64,000 nucleotides of DNA, taken from assembly GCA_013396755.1 (NCBI GenBank), contig VWZF01003318.1, positions 364,778 through 428,777 on the forward strand, in the 5' to 3' direction. Positions within the stretch are counted from its first letter, which is position 1. Every line of letters starts with the position of its first letter. A model generated the notes under the pieces. The model searched no databases, was not told the DNA's origin, and saw only the letters and a program-made list of their open reading frames with translations. The translations under genes and the position numbers were made by a program. Source of the stretch: Sclerurus mexicanus. Taxonomy: Eukaryota; Chordata; Aves; Passeriformes; Furnariidae. Below are positions 12,776 to 26,674 of the stretch, in pieces.

Positions 12776-15610
12776 TTCAGGAGTGATTATGTCCGATTCT
12801 GTGAGAAGTTTGCCTTTCAGACATGCTAAAGGGCAAAGGGCACTAAGAACAACTCTGATCCGTTGTACCATGCTTGAGACATTCACTGTTGTGGGTTAAG
12901 GGTCAGGGTCTATCCAGATTATTTTCCATTGTTGCCTAAAAAGGAAAGGCCTCTCTGAATACTGAGAAATCGCTTTAAAGCCTTGATTTACCAGCACAGG
13001 ATTTGCTATGCTGGATCATGGCACGAGTTCCACTGAGAGCAGTTTCCCTCCTAACTTGACAACCCATATTAGGACCTTCAGGAGCTCCAGTGCATCAGTG
13101 CGCATTGAACACATGGACACATGAGAGCATCTTATGGCTCACAGAGCTTCCACACTATGCTTATTGCTGTTCCAATTTGCAAAACTGTAAATATTATAGG
13201 GTGTCATAAGTGTGTCAAGATCCTTCAAATGCCCAGAGTACTTAACTAAAGGACCTGCCAGGTCAGTGAACTCCATAGACTGGCTGTTCCATGGGAGAAT
13301 CATGATTTCCATGTTTGTGCTCTCAGTGTACTGATACCTCATTGTAATCTATCATGCTCTAGGGCAAAAGTAAAGAAAAGAGTTTCCAGTTTTACTATTA
13401 TTTCCATAACTGCCTGGCAATTATCTGAAAAACTTCACATTTTTCACTGGTATGTTTCTTCATGCCAGCTAAACAATCTTCTATGCAATTTCCTCTCTTG
13501 CCTTGCCATCCCTCCAACAGATTTTTTTTTTGGCTGTCTCAGGTTTTATGCAATTCCTGCTATCACTCTCTTTTTTAATAGGTTTTACTAGCATCTGTGG
13601 GCCAGATGCAACACAGCTCTAACCAGTTCCATAAGCACTGGTGTCAGTTCTGCAGTCAGAACTGTACATTTCCTCCAAAAATTCTCAGCTTCCAAAGTCT
13701 GAGTCAGAGTTAAAGCAAGAAAAAAATGTAACCAAAGAGTGATCCTAAGCCATGAAAATTGTTAATAGCTACACTTGTTCTTTAAAAGTTAATTAGGACA
13801 GCACATGAGGTTGTTTAAGTCCCTGAAATCAGGGTAACTCTTCAGGATCCTTAAGCAGAGTTGGAACAAGCTAGCAGTCTGAGTACCTTACACAAGCTCT
13901 AGTTCCCAAAAGTTGATTAATCCCTCTGAGAATACCTGAAGTAAGAAACATCCTCCACAGCTGGGCAAAGGTGGAAAAGTGACCTTTTTGGCAGTATTTA
14001 TACTATTTTCCATCTCCTTCAAAGACACAACTGGTTGTTAGAGTCCTAGCACTGGCATCTCAGTTATAACTGCACCATAAGTGTCAAATTCAGGGCAGAA
14101 CCACAGAAATCAGCAGAAATCACAGGTTAGCGTTACTTAGATAAAGTTACCTTACCAGATCCTCAGGGGATAGATCCAGAGGACAGACAGGGGCACATAG
14201 GAACAATCATTCTAACCTTCCCTCAGGTATTTTCTTGGGTTAAATCCTATCTTGCTAACTTGAATTAAATGCAAGAGAAGAATTAGCTGCCTAATTATGA
14301 TCTAAAACTCTGAGAAAGATTTGCTTAAGTGAAACAGGAAATGCTGAGAAGATTTCAAGGATCCATTTAAGATTTACTCTGATGTCTGTTTCAAAGTCTC
14401 CTGGCATGGTCCACACATCCAGATAAAATATGGTCAGGGGTGTATTAGTGAATTACAGAGTTCCCAGATTTTGAATCCTTGTATGAAATTCTTTTAACTT
14501 ATTTGAAGTAAGTTGCTCCTTGATAAATTTACAACATATTAAGCCATATTTGAAATTTTCTGTTAAAAGTATTACCTGCTAAATTAAACCTTATTCTTTT
14601 TCTATTTTCTGGAATATATGTTAACTAAAATAATAGGTCATTTTATTTCCTAATTAATTTTCTCTATTAAAATTCATTGTTCAGTACATTATATCTAAAT
14701 TGTATTTTTTTTCTCCTCTAAAACACTTTACCACCATTAACAAATTAATTTCTATTGCCCTTTCATAAATGGCAGACTGCCATGGAACAAAAAACATCTT
14801 AATCATTCCATTGTTATTTTCTGAACATTCAGAGCTACAGTATCCAGTATGGCTAGTTTCAATATATAAGTCATCTCTATGGTCTGTTAATGGAAAGAGT
14901 CTTCTTAATGGAGCACCTGATCCAGGTCCAATAGAAATCTGTAACCTGTACTTCTCCACACTATGCCTTATGACTGGAAGAACTGAAAAAGTTATTGAGC
15001 TGATAAAAACAAACAATAACAAGGACTGAAGAAAATCTGATGTTACCTGAACTGGACTTGTTGAACCACCAGCAATTTCGCATACTAAGAGCTTATTTAA
15101 CCTTAGTGCTGCTAAGGAGAAGTGATATTCAAAGGTGTCTCATCTGAGCAATAGGAGAGCCCTGCAGTGATCCACTGTGTCCTGATCTCTTAATAGTCCA
15201 GCTCCATTTCATCCCATGTGCCAAGTCTTTCCTCCAGAAGCCAAGCCTTAGGAAGGGCACAGAGCATAGAAGGTTCCTGAGTTTATCTACTGAAGAGCAG
15301 CCAAAAAGTTATCCCCTTTCCTTAAGGAAAGCAGTTAAGGCCAGTTGTATCATTTCTCCTCCTGAACACGACCAGTTTCAGACTTATTTGAACTCACTAG
15401 TTCGTCAAACTGTCCTGAGGTCATAGATGGTATAGGAGGATCCACTTTTGATAAGAGAGACTGTGTTGTCCCAGAGGAGCAGAACAGTAATAAATAATGG
15501 CTACGGTATTCTAAGAAGTTATCATAACAACAAAAAGACGAAGTTATTGCAGTTAAATGTCTACAAGCTAGACAGTATTTTTTCCCAAGTCTGCCTGATT
15601 TTGGCAAGTT

Positions 15611-15712
15611 AAAAAAAAAAAAAAAAAAAGTGAAACCCACCAAAACACAACCAAAAAGCTGCAACCCAAACACCCAAACTTAAAACAAAACCCATCCAAA
15701 AAGTTGAACAAA
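15611..15712. repeat. Poly-A (19) followed by C/A-rich tract
   Basis: Nineteen A residues are followed by caaaaca, caacc and aaaccc words to about 15712. No coding or transposon match is seen next to it. Confidence 0.85.
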
Positions 15713-18460
15713 CCCTGAAAGATAGTGGCAGTTCAATCACAATAATTCTCCAGAATCTCAAAACTTCAGATCAGTAAAAACTTTTTCATTTACCTTCAGA
15801 ACAAGTTTGGGAAGTGTAAGTTAATGTTGCTGATATGCAAATTTATGCAGAGAGAGTTCTCAGGATTTATACAGGAAGTCAGTGGAAATTCTGGAGAAAA
15901 AGTCAAGACATGGGAGATGTTGGAGGAAAAAAACCTCCTCAAAACAAGAATTGAAAATTTTCTCAGTTTTTGTACTTTGCTCTCATTCATTATCTGATCT
16001 GTGAAGGCGAAAGGTATATTTATATTTTAATAACAAGCTTTCAGTTTATCATCAGACCCATTTTCTTCTTTCCTCTACCTCCTCTGTACTAAGGATGCTT
16101 TCATGATAACAATTAATAGAAGCAAAAATTTTTATGATAGTGCCTAGGATCAAGTTTTCAGCTTTTAAAATTCTGACTATATACATACAGATCATATTAC
16201 CTCTGGGAAAGCTTTTATTAATCTCAACGTCAAAGCTGTTTCAACAAATCTACTGTAATAATGAAAAGACATCTTATCACATTTTGCTTTCAGTAAATTT
16301 ACTATTCTTTGATAAGGTGGCAAACAACTGGGAAGTAATTGATCTGTAATTAGTGTGGCAACTGCACAAGATAGACTGCACTGGGATTTCATCATTTATC
16401 TGTCCAGTGCTGTGCATCCTGCTCTGTAATATTAAATTATTTAGCTTCTCTCTCAAATACAAATGGTTTTATGCATCCTACATTATTTTAGGAACTCTGA
16501 AGATGAGGATAACATTTAAATTTCTGATCATCTGTCACCAGTAGAATTATTGCCAAAGAGATCATTTTTCACACATGCCTTGCCACCATCTCCTTACTTA
16601 GCAGGCCATTGTCTGCCCATGCCTAAGAATGGATGCTAAGAAAGACCATTTGATCTGCACCCAATTATCCCTATTTATCACTTGGCTGCACTAAGCCTCC
16701 TGATATATATGATTGCCTAGCTGAATTCCTTGAGAACTGTAGAAACTAAAGGGCACAAGTGTAGCACACTGTGGTACAGCATCGCTACCATCATCTGCAT
16801 CAGAGTTTGCAATTACTCAGGCTCTGTCTGCCACCCTTTCCAAGAATATGCTGCAGGTCATCACGTAAGTCCACAGCAAAAACAGTGGCTTTTTGACACA
16901 ATTTTTTACAGTGTGACTTTTTGTAGGAGCATATGAAGGATGATTTTTTTTTTTTTCATTGCTATGCTCCTTCTTAACTTTGAAGACTGGGGAGAAGAAG
17001 GTAGCATGGGTGTTCATTGACCTAGGAAGAGAAGTGACCATAGTTTAATTTATGTAATTGAAAACATAATTTCTTCAATAGATTAGGTAGAGTGAGATGG
17101 CATTACCCTTTTGCCGCTCAGCTTCACTTTCTTTTCATTAATAGTTACATTCATCAGTTCATCAAGAAGTCAAAAGGAGAGCCTGTCCCTTGAACTCAGA
17201 AGTGCCAGGACAGTTACCTATTAGCTCATATCCAGACTCTGAATCTTTATTAATTTCTGCAGTATAACTGACAGGAAAATGAGCAGAGCAGAATACCAAG
17301 TGAAGGTACTTCAGTGTTGCTGTATATAGTGTCATGATAAAATTTTATATATTAGTTTCTATTCCATTTTTTTTTTGTGCATTCTAAATCTACCTTTTCC
17401 TTCACAGCTATATAACCAAACTGAGGTTTTTGATGAGCTGATCCAACTCATACAGTGTGTTGCTATTGTAAAACATAACAATTAGCACATGGGTTTCATA
17501 AATTCCTCCCAGTATATATTCTCCACCAGCTAATTTCATTTGTTCATTGCTTTAGTTTTGTCATGCATACCAATAAAAATGCCTTGGTATTCTTGCTTGT
17601 TCTTGGTCACTAACATGTTGACATCACCAGTCCTGCCCCAGAAATTTGAACTGTTTGTTGGTAACAGTGTTCTTCTATTTTTAACATGCTTTATTTCTCA
17701 CGTTTGGGGTGTTCAGTGCTTTGGGTACTACTTCTTATAGCAACTCCGTCGAGATTCACCTCTTTTCTCATATTGCAGTTGTACAGTGACTATCACGGAC
17801 AGCATTTATTCCTGCCTTCCACTGATAGCATATGTTTTGATGATTTGATGATTCCTCCACAGCCTGTTTTCTAGTAAAAACTACACATGTGATGAGAAAT
17901 AGACATCTTCCCAAGTGCCTCACCAGATCTCTGTCGTGCCGAGCTTCACAGATGGTGCTCAGCCTAGTGCCAGGTTTTCTGTGAATGGAAGTGGGTAAGT
18001 AGACCTTGAGTACAAGATGTCTGCAAACTGCTCCTAATCTCCTGCAGTACTAAAATATGTTTTCTATAGTTGTTATTGGACCCCTGAACTTCTGACAGGA
18101 ACTTTGACTGGAAAGTATTCCTGACATATGTTAAATTAAGTAAAGTCCTAAACTAAATACATTCATTTACGTATTTTACTTACTCAAATATTTAACATTT
18201 TCTCTGCCCATAATACCCACAAATCTCCCTCACTCTGATCCTAATCTTCCTTTTTAATCTCTTAGCTAAGCAGGAATTACGGATAACAAATTCATGCATT
18301 AGTTTGCTCATTTGAACTCCATTATAAAGGAGCAAGAACTCAAGCCATGGGAGCCAGATGTTTTGTTCTTCCCAAGGATTTACCACATTACAAGTTACAG
18401 ACAGTGTGGTATATCCCAGAGATCAGCACTCACACAACTTTTCACTCACCTGAACTCACT

Positions 18461-18499
18461 GTGAAATGGGAAGGTGAAATGGAAAGGTGAAATGGTAGG
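18461..18499. repeat. Tandem triplet of a 13-mer
   Basis: Three back-to-back 13-base units starting GTGAAATGG: gtgaaatgggaag, gtgaaatggaaag and gtgaaatggtagg. The units differ only in the last four bases. It is a small local minisatellite with no assigned function. Confidence 0.9.
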
Positions 18500-20310
18500 A
18501 TGAGCTTTTTGAGCAAGTTTCCCTACACAGAAGAGGTGCTTTGGCAACCTCAGTTAGTGAGATTTATCTTGAAATTAACTCAAAATATATTAGTGAGAAA
18601 GAAAAAAGGAAATGAAAAGAAGCTCTAATGACATATGCAGTAAAGCTCCTTGTAGGCCCGAGATGCTTAGAATCTGGAATTAGAGGCAGGAGGAAGCAAA
18701 ACACTAAGGCCTGGCCAGTTTAAGCTGTTTTACCCTTTGATGTCCCCTTTAGGTTTAGTCAAGCTCAGCCACACTTCAGATCTGGTTGCATAAAGTACCT
18801 GCCCTTATTTGACTTCTCCCGGCTCTGCTGCTCAGACTCATCGTGGAAATCAAACAGAAGCTGAACCTCGTTACGATATCCTAATGGGGAACTGGCAGAG
18901 AGCCTCTGAACACACCACGAAATGGCAAGGGTGGTGCACTGCGAGCAAGCGGAGGGCAGGGTGCTGTGATCCGGGGCTGGGGAAGGCTGTGAAGATGCCC
19001 CTCATGCCCCCTTGGCAGTGCCAAGGAACCACCTCCTCTGCCCAGTGCCTGGGGGGGTTTTTAACAGTGAAACCTGGACAGTAGAAATTGTCTGTGCATT
19101 TGCCATGTGGTTTCCGAAGTATGAGCATAAGCCAGCAAGTACAGATTAAAGCTGTCAGGCCGTCCTCAGACCTGTTCCAAGAGGAAGGTGTTGGTATATA
19201 TATATATTAAAAAAAAAAGAAAAGTCCTTTGTGTATTTTTTCAGAACCAGGATAAGAAAAAACAGGTGTATAAATACGCAAAGATTAGCAGTTGGCTCAG
19301 CAGGATGGTAGTGACAATCGGGTTACTGATTTAAATCCAGTCTGTTCAAATGACCCAAATTAACCACCGAGTGAACGACTGATGGGCTGTGACATGGGCT
19401 TGGTGCCCCTGCTCCAGAACGAAAGGGGACAAGTGCCCCCCAGGAATCCCACTCCTGACACTGTGGGGTGGCAGAAAGGAGGCTCCTAGAGAGGCTCCAC
19501 ATGATTTCCTGCACAGCAGCCTTGGGATGGTGCCTGCTGAGCAAGTCCATGGGGAACGAGTCATGGGAGGCTGTGGAGCCACAGCAGGATGGGCAGGACA
19601 GTGTGCCCTGTGCAGACCAGGCAGGAGAGGACACTCCTCCTTTGGGGAGGGTTGAGGGAGAAGGGAGCACTGCCAGGTCAAAGCCAGAGAAAGGGACACC
19701 TTGAGCTATTCTCAGTTATTAGGTAAGAGTAAATTTGATGAAAGACCAAAAGCAAAGTTTTTCCATAAACAAAAGTGAACAGAAATTGGCTGAATTCTGA
19801 TGAGTCCATACCACAGTTACATAGTGAGATGGAAAAACATGAAAGCCTTACATATGAACACTTACATATAGCCTGACAAACCGAAATGTGATCAAAGCAA
19901 AAAGAAGCAAACATATGGACAAATTCTTAGCAAGAGAAAAGCATAGCCAAGTTCACTGACCTTTACTTTAATTTCTTTAGTTCTCAGCCTTATGAGGAGT
20001 GCAGGAAATGGAATGTGCTAATCCCAGCTGATAGAATCTTCAAGAAAGGTGCAAAATCTCCCCAAACTAGAGAAAATTGAATGCAGGCAGAAGTCTGTTT
20101 AATCTGCTCTCCCCCAATGTCCTTCCAAATAAAGCTCTCCTGATGTTCTGTCAGGGGCCACCAAATGAGTCAACAAGGAACTTGCAGTGTGGCAGAAAGC
20201 ATGTTTTTTTAAAATATGATATGCATGTCATGGAAAGATGACTTCAATGAGATGAGAATTTATTTGAAACACTGGAGGATATTTTATTCATATGACAATG
20301 AAGAGCTGCT

Positions 20311-20519
20311 GGGTTTTTGTTTTCATTTTTTCCTTGTTTTGGTGTCTCAGTTTTTGCAGTTTTTTGTCGTGTTTTGGTTTTATTTGCTTTTTGGTATGTG
20401 TGTGGTTTGTTGTTTTCAGGTTTATTTGGGAGGGTTGCTTGTTTGTTACTTTGTGGTTTTTCTTTGGGGGGCTTGTTTTTCTGGGGCTTGTTTGTTTGTT
20501 TGTTTGTTTGTTTTCTGCT
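20311..20519. repeat. G/T-rich tract with (TTTG)n
   Basis: This is a 200-base stretch of tttg, gttt and ttgg words ending in six to seven perfect TTTG units at about 20487-20514. Three frames stay open because the strand lacks TAA and TGA words, so the phenylalanine- and leucine-rich ORFs here are not genes. Confidence 0.85.
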
Positions 20520-20572
20520 CCACTTCCAGTGTCTCTGTTTATTGTCACATCATTTGATAACACCCAGCAGCA

Positions 20573-20669
20573 NNNNNNNNNNNNNNNNNNNNNNNNNNNN
20601 NNNNNNNNNNNNNNNNNNNNNNNNNNNNNNNNNNNNNNNNNNNNNNNNNNNNNNNNNNNNNNNNNNNNN
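20573..20669. other. Assembly gap (97 N)
   Basis: This is a run of 97 undetermined bases. It follows about 50 bases after a (TTTG)n tract at about 20487-20514 inside a 200-base G/T-rich stretch. Open frames reported across the gap are not meaningful. Confidence 1.
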
Positions 20670-23600
20670 GGTCTATATCTGGTTTTTATCTTGTAATGTT
20701 TTCAGTGTGCTGCTGCATAAACATGAACACTGAGGTAGAATCTGAAATTCTCACAGATTTTTACTCCTTTTCATTCACAGAGCTATTTTGATCCAAAGTA
20801 TAAATTTAAGGCAGTGAGGGTCCTTGTAAAGTAGTAAATTTTACACGTATTTTACAAACAAATGGGCTATGGCAGCAAAATAGATGAAACCCAAGCCAAG
20901 GACATATTGTAGACATAATGACAGTATCTCATGTCCAGCTTCAGGCAGTACAATAAGAGTATAAACTTTGGCCTTTCATCCCAGAGGGAGTAACCTAATC
21001 CCCTCCTTACTCATGCTGGTGGGAGTTTTACCACTGTTGGGCTAGGATTTCTTTCATGGTTCATGAGAAGCAAGGCTGCCAAATTGGCGATTAACTTGGG
21101 TTGACAGCAGAGCAATGCCATACCTGTGTCACCCGCCAGCCTAAAAGTGGGTGCATGGATGCGTGTTCTGTGCTTGGAACAGTCTCTTAATGAACACTAG
21201 CTTAGTTAACCTTTCTTTATGTTACCAGACATTTCTGAAGATAAGCCTTTCCTTTAAAGGGCCCATTGATGCTGAAGGCCCATGATATGTACTGGGCTGT
21301 TGAGTTGTGTTTTGCTTTGACCTGACGCTCCCCACCCAAGGAAACTCCCAGTGGAGTTCACAAAACGCAATGATGAACTCTCTGTAAAACCCAAGGATAA
21401 ACATACACTAAGCTGTCTGAGTCTTGAGCTGGTGTCTTAAATTGCAGTGCAATGTCTACATTGATAATTCTCTGATTTGACTGTTATGTGACTGCCTATA
21501 GGAGTTTCTGTCTAAGTAAATTTTAAAACCAATAAAACATTTTAAGGACTTATGACTTGGCTCTTTATTAGACTATACAGTTTTTCTCTGATTTTTGCCC
21601 AAAGCTAATACAGTTTATTCACTGATAATATGGGTGATGGACTGTCATCATACCAGTGTATACCAAAGGGGCTGTGGTTTAAACTTGCTGAGCTTCTGAT
21701 CAGCAGCTACAGTGGGACCACAGAAATAGAAGCATGATTGAAAATCTAGGCATTAGTGACTAGAATAAGAGGGTTTAGTAGGAAGGATCAAGGGTTTTCA
21801 ACTAAATGTTCCGTTCATGCTAGAACTTTTTCAAGAGATGGATTTATTTTGATTTATAAATGTAATTATTGGTTTTAACCTAATGATTCTTGAAAAATTT
21901 GGAAACAAACATTATTTTTAACTCCACTCCAAATTTATTTAATTGTTTTTTTCTCCTCTGGTCAATCTGAAAAAAATAAAATACATTTTTTCATTTTTGT
22001 TTTCATCTCCTCATTCCTTTCTGCTCATCCTGTTTTCAAATATTCTGCAGTGTTTTCAAGTTGCAGAGCAAAAATTCTGCATCATCTTCATTCTTTTGTC
22101 ACTCCATAACCTTTCTGAGCATGAAAAACTACAGAATATGGAAAGGTGGAGAAAAGTAAAAATGGAAATATTAAAAACTAGCCTACCCAGGCATAGGCAA
22201 AAAACCAAAAAAGCAGAAGAAGGGAGGAAAAAAAAAGGCAACATCTGAAGCTATTCTGCCCAAAAAGAAAAAAAACCAACCGAGTTTCACAAAAAAAAGT
22301 TCAAATTTAAACGTTAGATAGGAGAACTCTACCATATACTCTTTTTTCTTTGTAAGTTGCAATTGACAAGGCGAAAAACCATCTTCAACTTATATAAAGC
22401 AGCATGCTGAGAGGCTATGATGACATTATAATGCTGCACACTGTATCACTGCCAGACATTCTGGAGCTGCTTTTTTTGCTATTTCTGTCACAATCCTCCC
22501 TCCACCTTGCCTTTTGCTCACTAGGTTGGTGCAAAATTTTGTGAGGTAATATTTAGGGAGAGAAAAATTATTTCTTGTCGCCTCTGACCCACATTATACA
22601 AATGAGAAATTAAAACCCAAGCAAAATCATTTTGGAAGCTAGTGAAATAAATTTAAACAATATGCAGCTTTTCAAAGAAGAAAATGGCAAAGAGTATTAG
22701 TTCAGAGAAATGAGCATTCATATTTCAAGGTCCTGCTTTGGTAGATAAGTCCATTAGCAAATTCAGAAAGGCTCATAAACCTTGCAATATCTCCCTGTAA
22801 CAAATGAAAGAAATAGAAACTGAATATATTGGTAGGACAGAGCTGTTATAAAAGCTGTTCTTTCTTGTGTGTTTTCAGGTACATCAGGCTGAATTTCTAA
22901 TGGCTTTCATTTTGCACACAATCACATTCATCCACAAGTGTAGACATCCAGTGGCCACATTTGTATGGGCAAACAAGTAACCACACAATTAATGTTGTAT
23001 GATCCAGGCTCAGAAATACAGCAACTGTGTGTTGAAAAGTCTGTTCTCTCTAAAAAGTATGCCTTTTGAAACTGTGACAATAAACGTTCTGTGTTCATGC
23101 GTCCACGGGAAAAAAAAAACAAACCTTGTTTTAGTCATTTTGATAAATGCAGAAAGTCTTACCATTAAATAAATCACACCCATCTCTCCTGGGTTTATAG
23201 AGGATGCAACAAGAGCATAATGTAAATTGCATTGTCAGGGCTGGCACACACCCCTACATGCATTTCCTACAGTTGTTGAAGCTTTAAATGTAAAGGAGGA
23301 AAAGCAAATTTGAATTAATACCCAAAGGTTTATATAATAACAAAATAATTTTCCTGGTTAAAACACAAAGTTCTAGAAATTACTCCCAAAGCTAAAAAAG
23401 CTGTATTCTTAATCTGCGTTTCTTGTCCTGGAGATATCCAAAAGAGGCTGTTTTCCTTTTAATTCCTTTTCCTTTAGGTGACACAGGCAAACACATTTTG
23501 TCAGCTTTAGCCTGAAAACACATGGAAAAGAAACTGAGAGTCCTGTTTTGACAGGCTCTTGTTCCAGTATCTCCCACAGTCCCACTCTGGATACGGCCCT

Positions 23601-26461
23601 ATGAACTACCAGTCTATGTGTTTCTATCTACTTTCAGCTTTGGACATAGAGGTCACCTGTTGTACTCTCAGCTCACCAAACCGCAGCAGAGATCAGCCCA
23701 AAATGCCAGTGTGTTGCTTACAAACCCTTCAGCTTTGAGTGATGCACCTGCATCCTGCTGAAGAGCACCTATGACGGGTTCTGTACCAGGATCATCTCGT
23801 CCTCTTACAGCTCTCCCAGCAGGATTACCTTCACCCCATCTGAGGTGCTCTTCTCCCTGTTATTTCCTTTGTTCATCCATGTGTGAATACAGGGAGACCC
23901 GACTTGATTTTCTAGCATTTATACTCTCAAATTTACTGTTTTATGATGGCTCATTAATGAGTTTTACAGCTAAGATGTTTGTTCAACCTCTCCTTGCATG
24001 CTGTTAAAACTGTGCTGTTTTAATAGCTGGGAGCCCACAAGATCAGATCTCTGCTCAAGAATATTTATGTGTGGTAAGAGTATTCAATTTGCCAACAAAT
24101 GAGGTTACAGTGCCTTGTAAGTCATTCATTTTGATGTTTATTTCCTCTGGAATTGCTCTCAGGGGTAGATCTTCCTTCCTGTCAAATGGCCTCACATTCA
24201 CTTCTTACCAGCTGTTCTTCTGTATCCCCAAATGTGTCCTGGACTGAGAAAAATGCATATTCCCTGATTTGCTTGATTGCAACCTATGACAAAGAAAGCA
24301 GAGCCCAGCCTATTGCTTTAATCAGATGCTACAGGAGGAAAGGGAGGAATGCCAGGAGAAACAGATGAAGAGGTTTGGGGTTTTTTCCCAGTTTCATCTT
24401 TTCCCACTGTAAGAGCATAGTCTGTGGGTGCAGGTTAGGCAGAAGGTTCTAATTGCCTGCTTGGTCTGAACCTGAGGGTAATTTTGATTATTTGGTTCAA
24501 AGGATGTCACTGTGAAGCACTATGCTGTACTAGAAGCATATATTCCCTTTCCTTCACCTCATCTCCTCTAAGCAGGCCATGCTGTTTACAAGAAGATTTA
24601 AATAAAAGCCTACACAAAAATTGCAGCCCCCACTGACAAGACAAATAAAATCCTTCCAAGCTTAGCACTGAGGAAAACTCAATCAACTGAGCCAGGGCTG
24701 TGTGTCACACACTGGCTGCCTAATGTAGCTCTGATTAACACACTCATGTTGGAATAAAGTCCTGAGTACAGGCTAATTCTTTGTTTAAAAATAATAATAA
24801 AAAAAAGTAAAGGAGGACAACAAGCCTATTGCAAAGTGAGTTCTGTTGTGTAAGCTCTGAGTCCCAGTTTCAATGACTTTGTGCTGCTCCCTTTTTTCTT
24901 CTTTTTTTTTTTCTTTTCTTTCTGCAGGGCCCTTTGCCACTAACAAAAGCAGAAGTTGCAAAGCATGCATGTCTTGATATCTTAATAGGTTTTCTATTCC
25001 ACTGGGACACCTTAGCATCTTGAAAGTTTTAAGTTGATATACAGTGTAACAGTAAAAAATTAATTATTATTAAGGGTTAACCAAGGACCTGAGCGGTGGA
25101 AACCAATCCAGTTGTGTATAATTAGATAGTAGCTACCTTGTAATATTGAAGCTGTAAATAGCCCCAGCGGGGGCCCTGACAGAAGGCTGAGGTGTTTACA
25201 AGGCACAAGAGATGCTGCCTCAAAGTACATAATTCCTGTTGCCATAACTATTGCTGATATAATGGATGTGTTCATTAAAACCAGAGGATTATTTGTTTAT
25301 CCATCTTATTGTATTGTAGGCACTTCCTCAGAGGAGGAGGGCAGCTTCCTTTCAATACAAATTTATAGTACACACCTATTTTTTTTTTTTGCCCAGTCAG
25401 AGGAATATTAAAGGATTGCTTTATTGATTGCTAACCAGAGGTCTGTTCCCCACTGGGAAAACTAACTTCTCCGAACTGCTTGCAAACAGCCCTGTAGAAT
25501 CCAGAAGCAAAGAAAATGTGCACACATCAATTTTTAGGCTCCCGTTGGATCTTGGGAGTGGCGCTTATTAAGTCTTTGTCTGCAAGGCACGCACTGCTTT
25601 CCCCAGCAGGGCCATTACACAGCCCCCTCCTTATGTACTGGGCTGGGCTGGTGGGGAACTCATCCTTGGCCCATGCTGAGTGAGAGAGAAGGTAAGAAAG
25701 GTACCTGCAGAGAGGAGGAGTCACGACTGACCACAACACCCCTTACCCATCCCCCTGCACTGGCTGGAAGGAAGGACTGTGGGAAGAGGGAGAGACTTTG
25801 AGCCCGGGTGAAGGGGTGAATGCAGGAAGGTGCTTCAGTTTCTGTCTTTATCTCTCACTTTCCAGACTTACTTTAATTGGTAAGACATTAAACTAATTTT
25901 CCCTAAGATGAGTCTGTTTTATTTCTGACAGTGACAGATGAGTGTTCTCCCTCTCTTTATCTCCATCCATACAACTTCTCCATCTTATTGTGTCTGCCCA
26001 TCCTCTGGGGCAGGAGGAGTGAGAGAGGGGCTGGGTGGGCACCTGGCAGCCAGGCAAGGTCAGTGCACCACATGTCCAAAGCCATCTGGCCCCAAAATGT
26101 GGTTTCAGCCATCACCACCCCACACAAAGAGCCCTCTCTGTCCGTGGACTACTCCTTGGCTTCCAAGATGTGAGCGTATGCAGCAATACGAGGAAAGACA
26201 CTAGGAATAGGTTACTAATAATAACCAAGCAAATATAACATCTCTGTATGGGGTCTTCACAGCTCGTTTCCAAATGGTGAGACCACAAGTGGCCAGGGAA
26301 GGCTGCCAATAAGATGACATTCTCACAGGCTACACTAAAGGCTTCATCACAGCTCTGCACCCCCAAAATGAGCAAGGGACTGGTTTTCACAGGCTGGTAT
26401 TTCTTGGTGGGCTTTAACTGTCAGCTTAACCTGATTTTTTTCTTTATTAATGCTACCCGAG
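20670..26461. other. Intergenic sequence, no gene seen
   Basis: Unique AT-rich sequence with short poly-A and poly-T runs. It contains a long pyrimidine tract with CAG at 24887-24927 and the candidate element at 25.06-25.3 kb. Chance ORFs only. Confidence 0.55.
25060..25315. promoter_or_regulatory. Candidate conserved non-coding element (intergenic)
   Basis: AT-rich homeodomain words (aattaattattattaagg) sit beside gggttaacca (HNF1-like half site), aggtgtttacaagg (forkhead core) and ttgtttatcc. The stretch is unique and lacks repeats. The assignment is by appearance only. Confidence 0.25.
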
Positions 26462-26674
26462 GTATGAGATCATGGCTTGGGTTTTGTGTATATTGTGGAT
26501 TTAGCTCCAGAAGATGCTGCTCCAGGTGTCCTCAGGCTAGCATGCCAGAATGAATCACTTCCTAATTTTGGAGTAAATGTGAAGGAACAGCTTGTGTTTC
26601 AGAAGGTGGAGATCCAGTGTCAGGCTACTGAGAGCAAGTGTTCTTACACCCCTACTGCAAGCATGATATGGACA
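26462..26674 (+). other. Exon-like interval A (strong donor, fair acceptor)
   Basis: A pyrimidine run (gatttttttctttattaatg) ends in cccgag before this interval, and it ends ACA|GTAAGT, a near-perfect donor. A 66-codon open frame from the ATG at 26477 reaches the donor in phase 0 but resembles no known protein. Together with the next interval it could be part of a non-coding transcript. This is only a splice-signal-based suggestion. Confidence 0.25.

Larger units (their letters stand above)
12776..20572. other. Intergenic sequence with two GC-richer patches
   Basis: Mostly AT-rich. Patches at about 18800-19080 and 19390-19700 are clearly richer in G and C and carry open frames on both strands. 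None of these frames resembles a known protein, and there is no CpG-island character (few CG dinucleotides in the second patch). Confidence 0.6.

Noticed and set aside
12880..12965. 'ctgttgtgggttaagggtca', faintly like the start of a songbird ERV LTR.
   Set aside because: The match is short, no TG...CA boundaries or target duplication could be found, and the rest does not follow an LTR I know.
20292..20733. 134- and 138-codon open frames crossing the N gap.
   Set aside because: They consist of phenylalanine/leucine-rich translation of a G/T repeat plus undetermined bases.
22515..22545. 'ctaggttggtgcaaaatttt', similar to the terminal repeat of a mariner/MADE1 element.
   Set aside because: No inverted partner copy was found nearby and the similarity is confined to about 15 bases.
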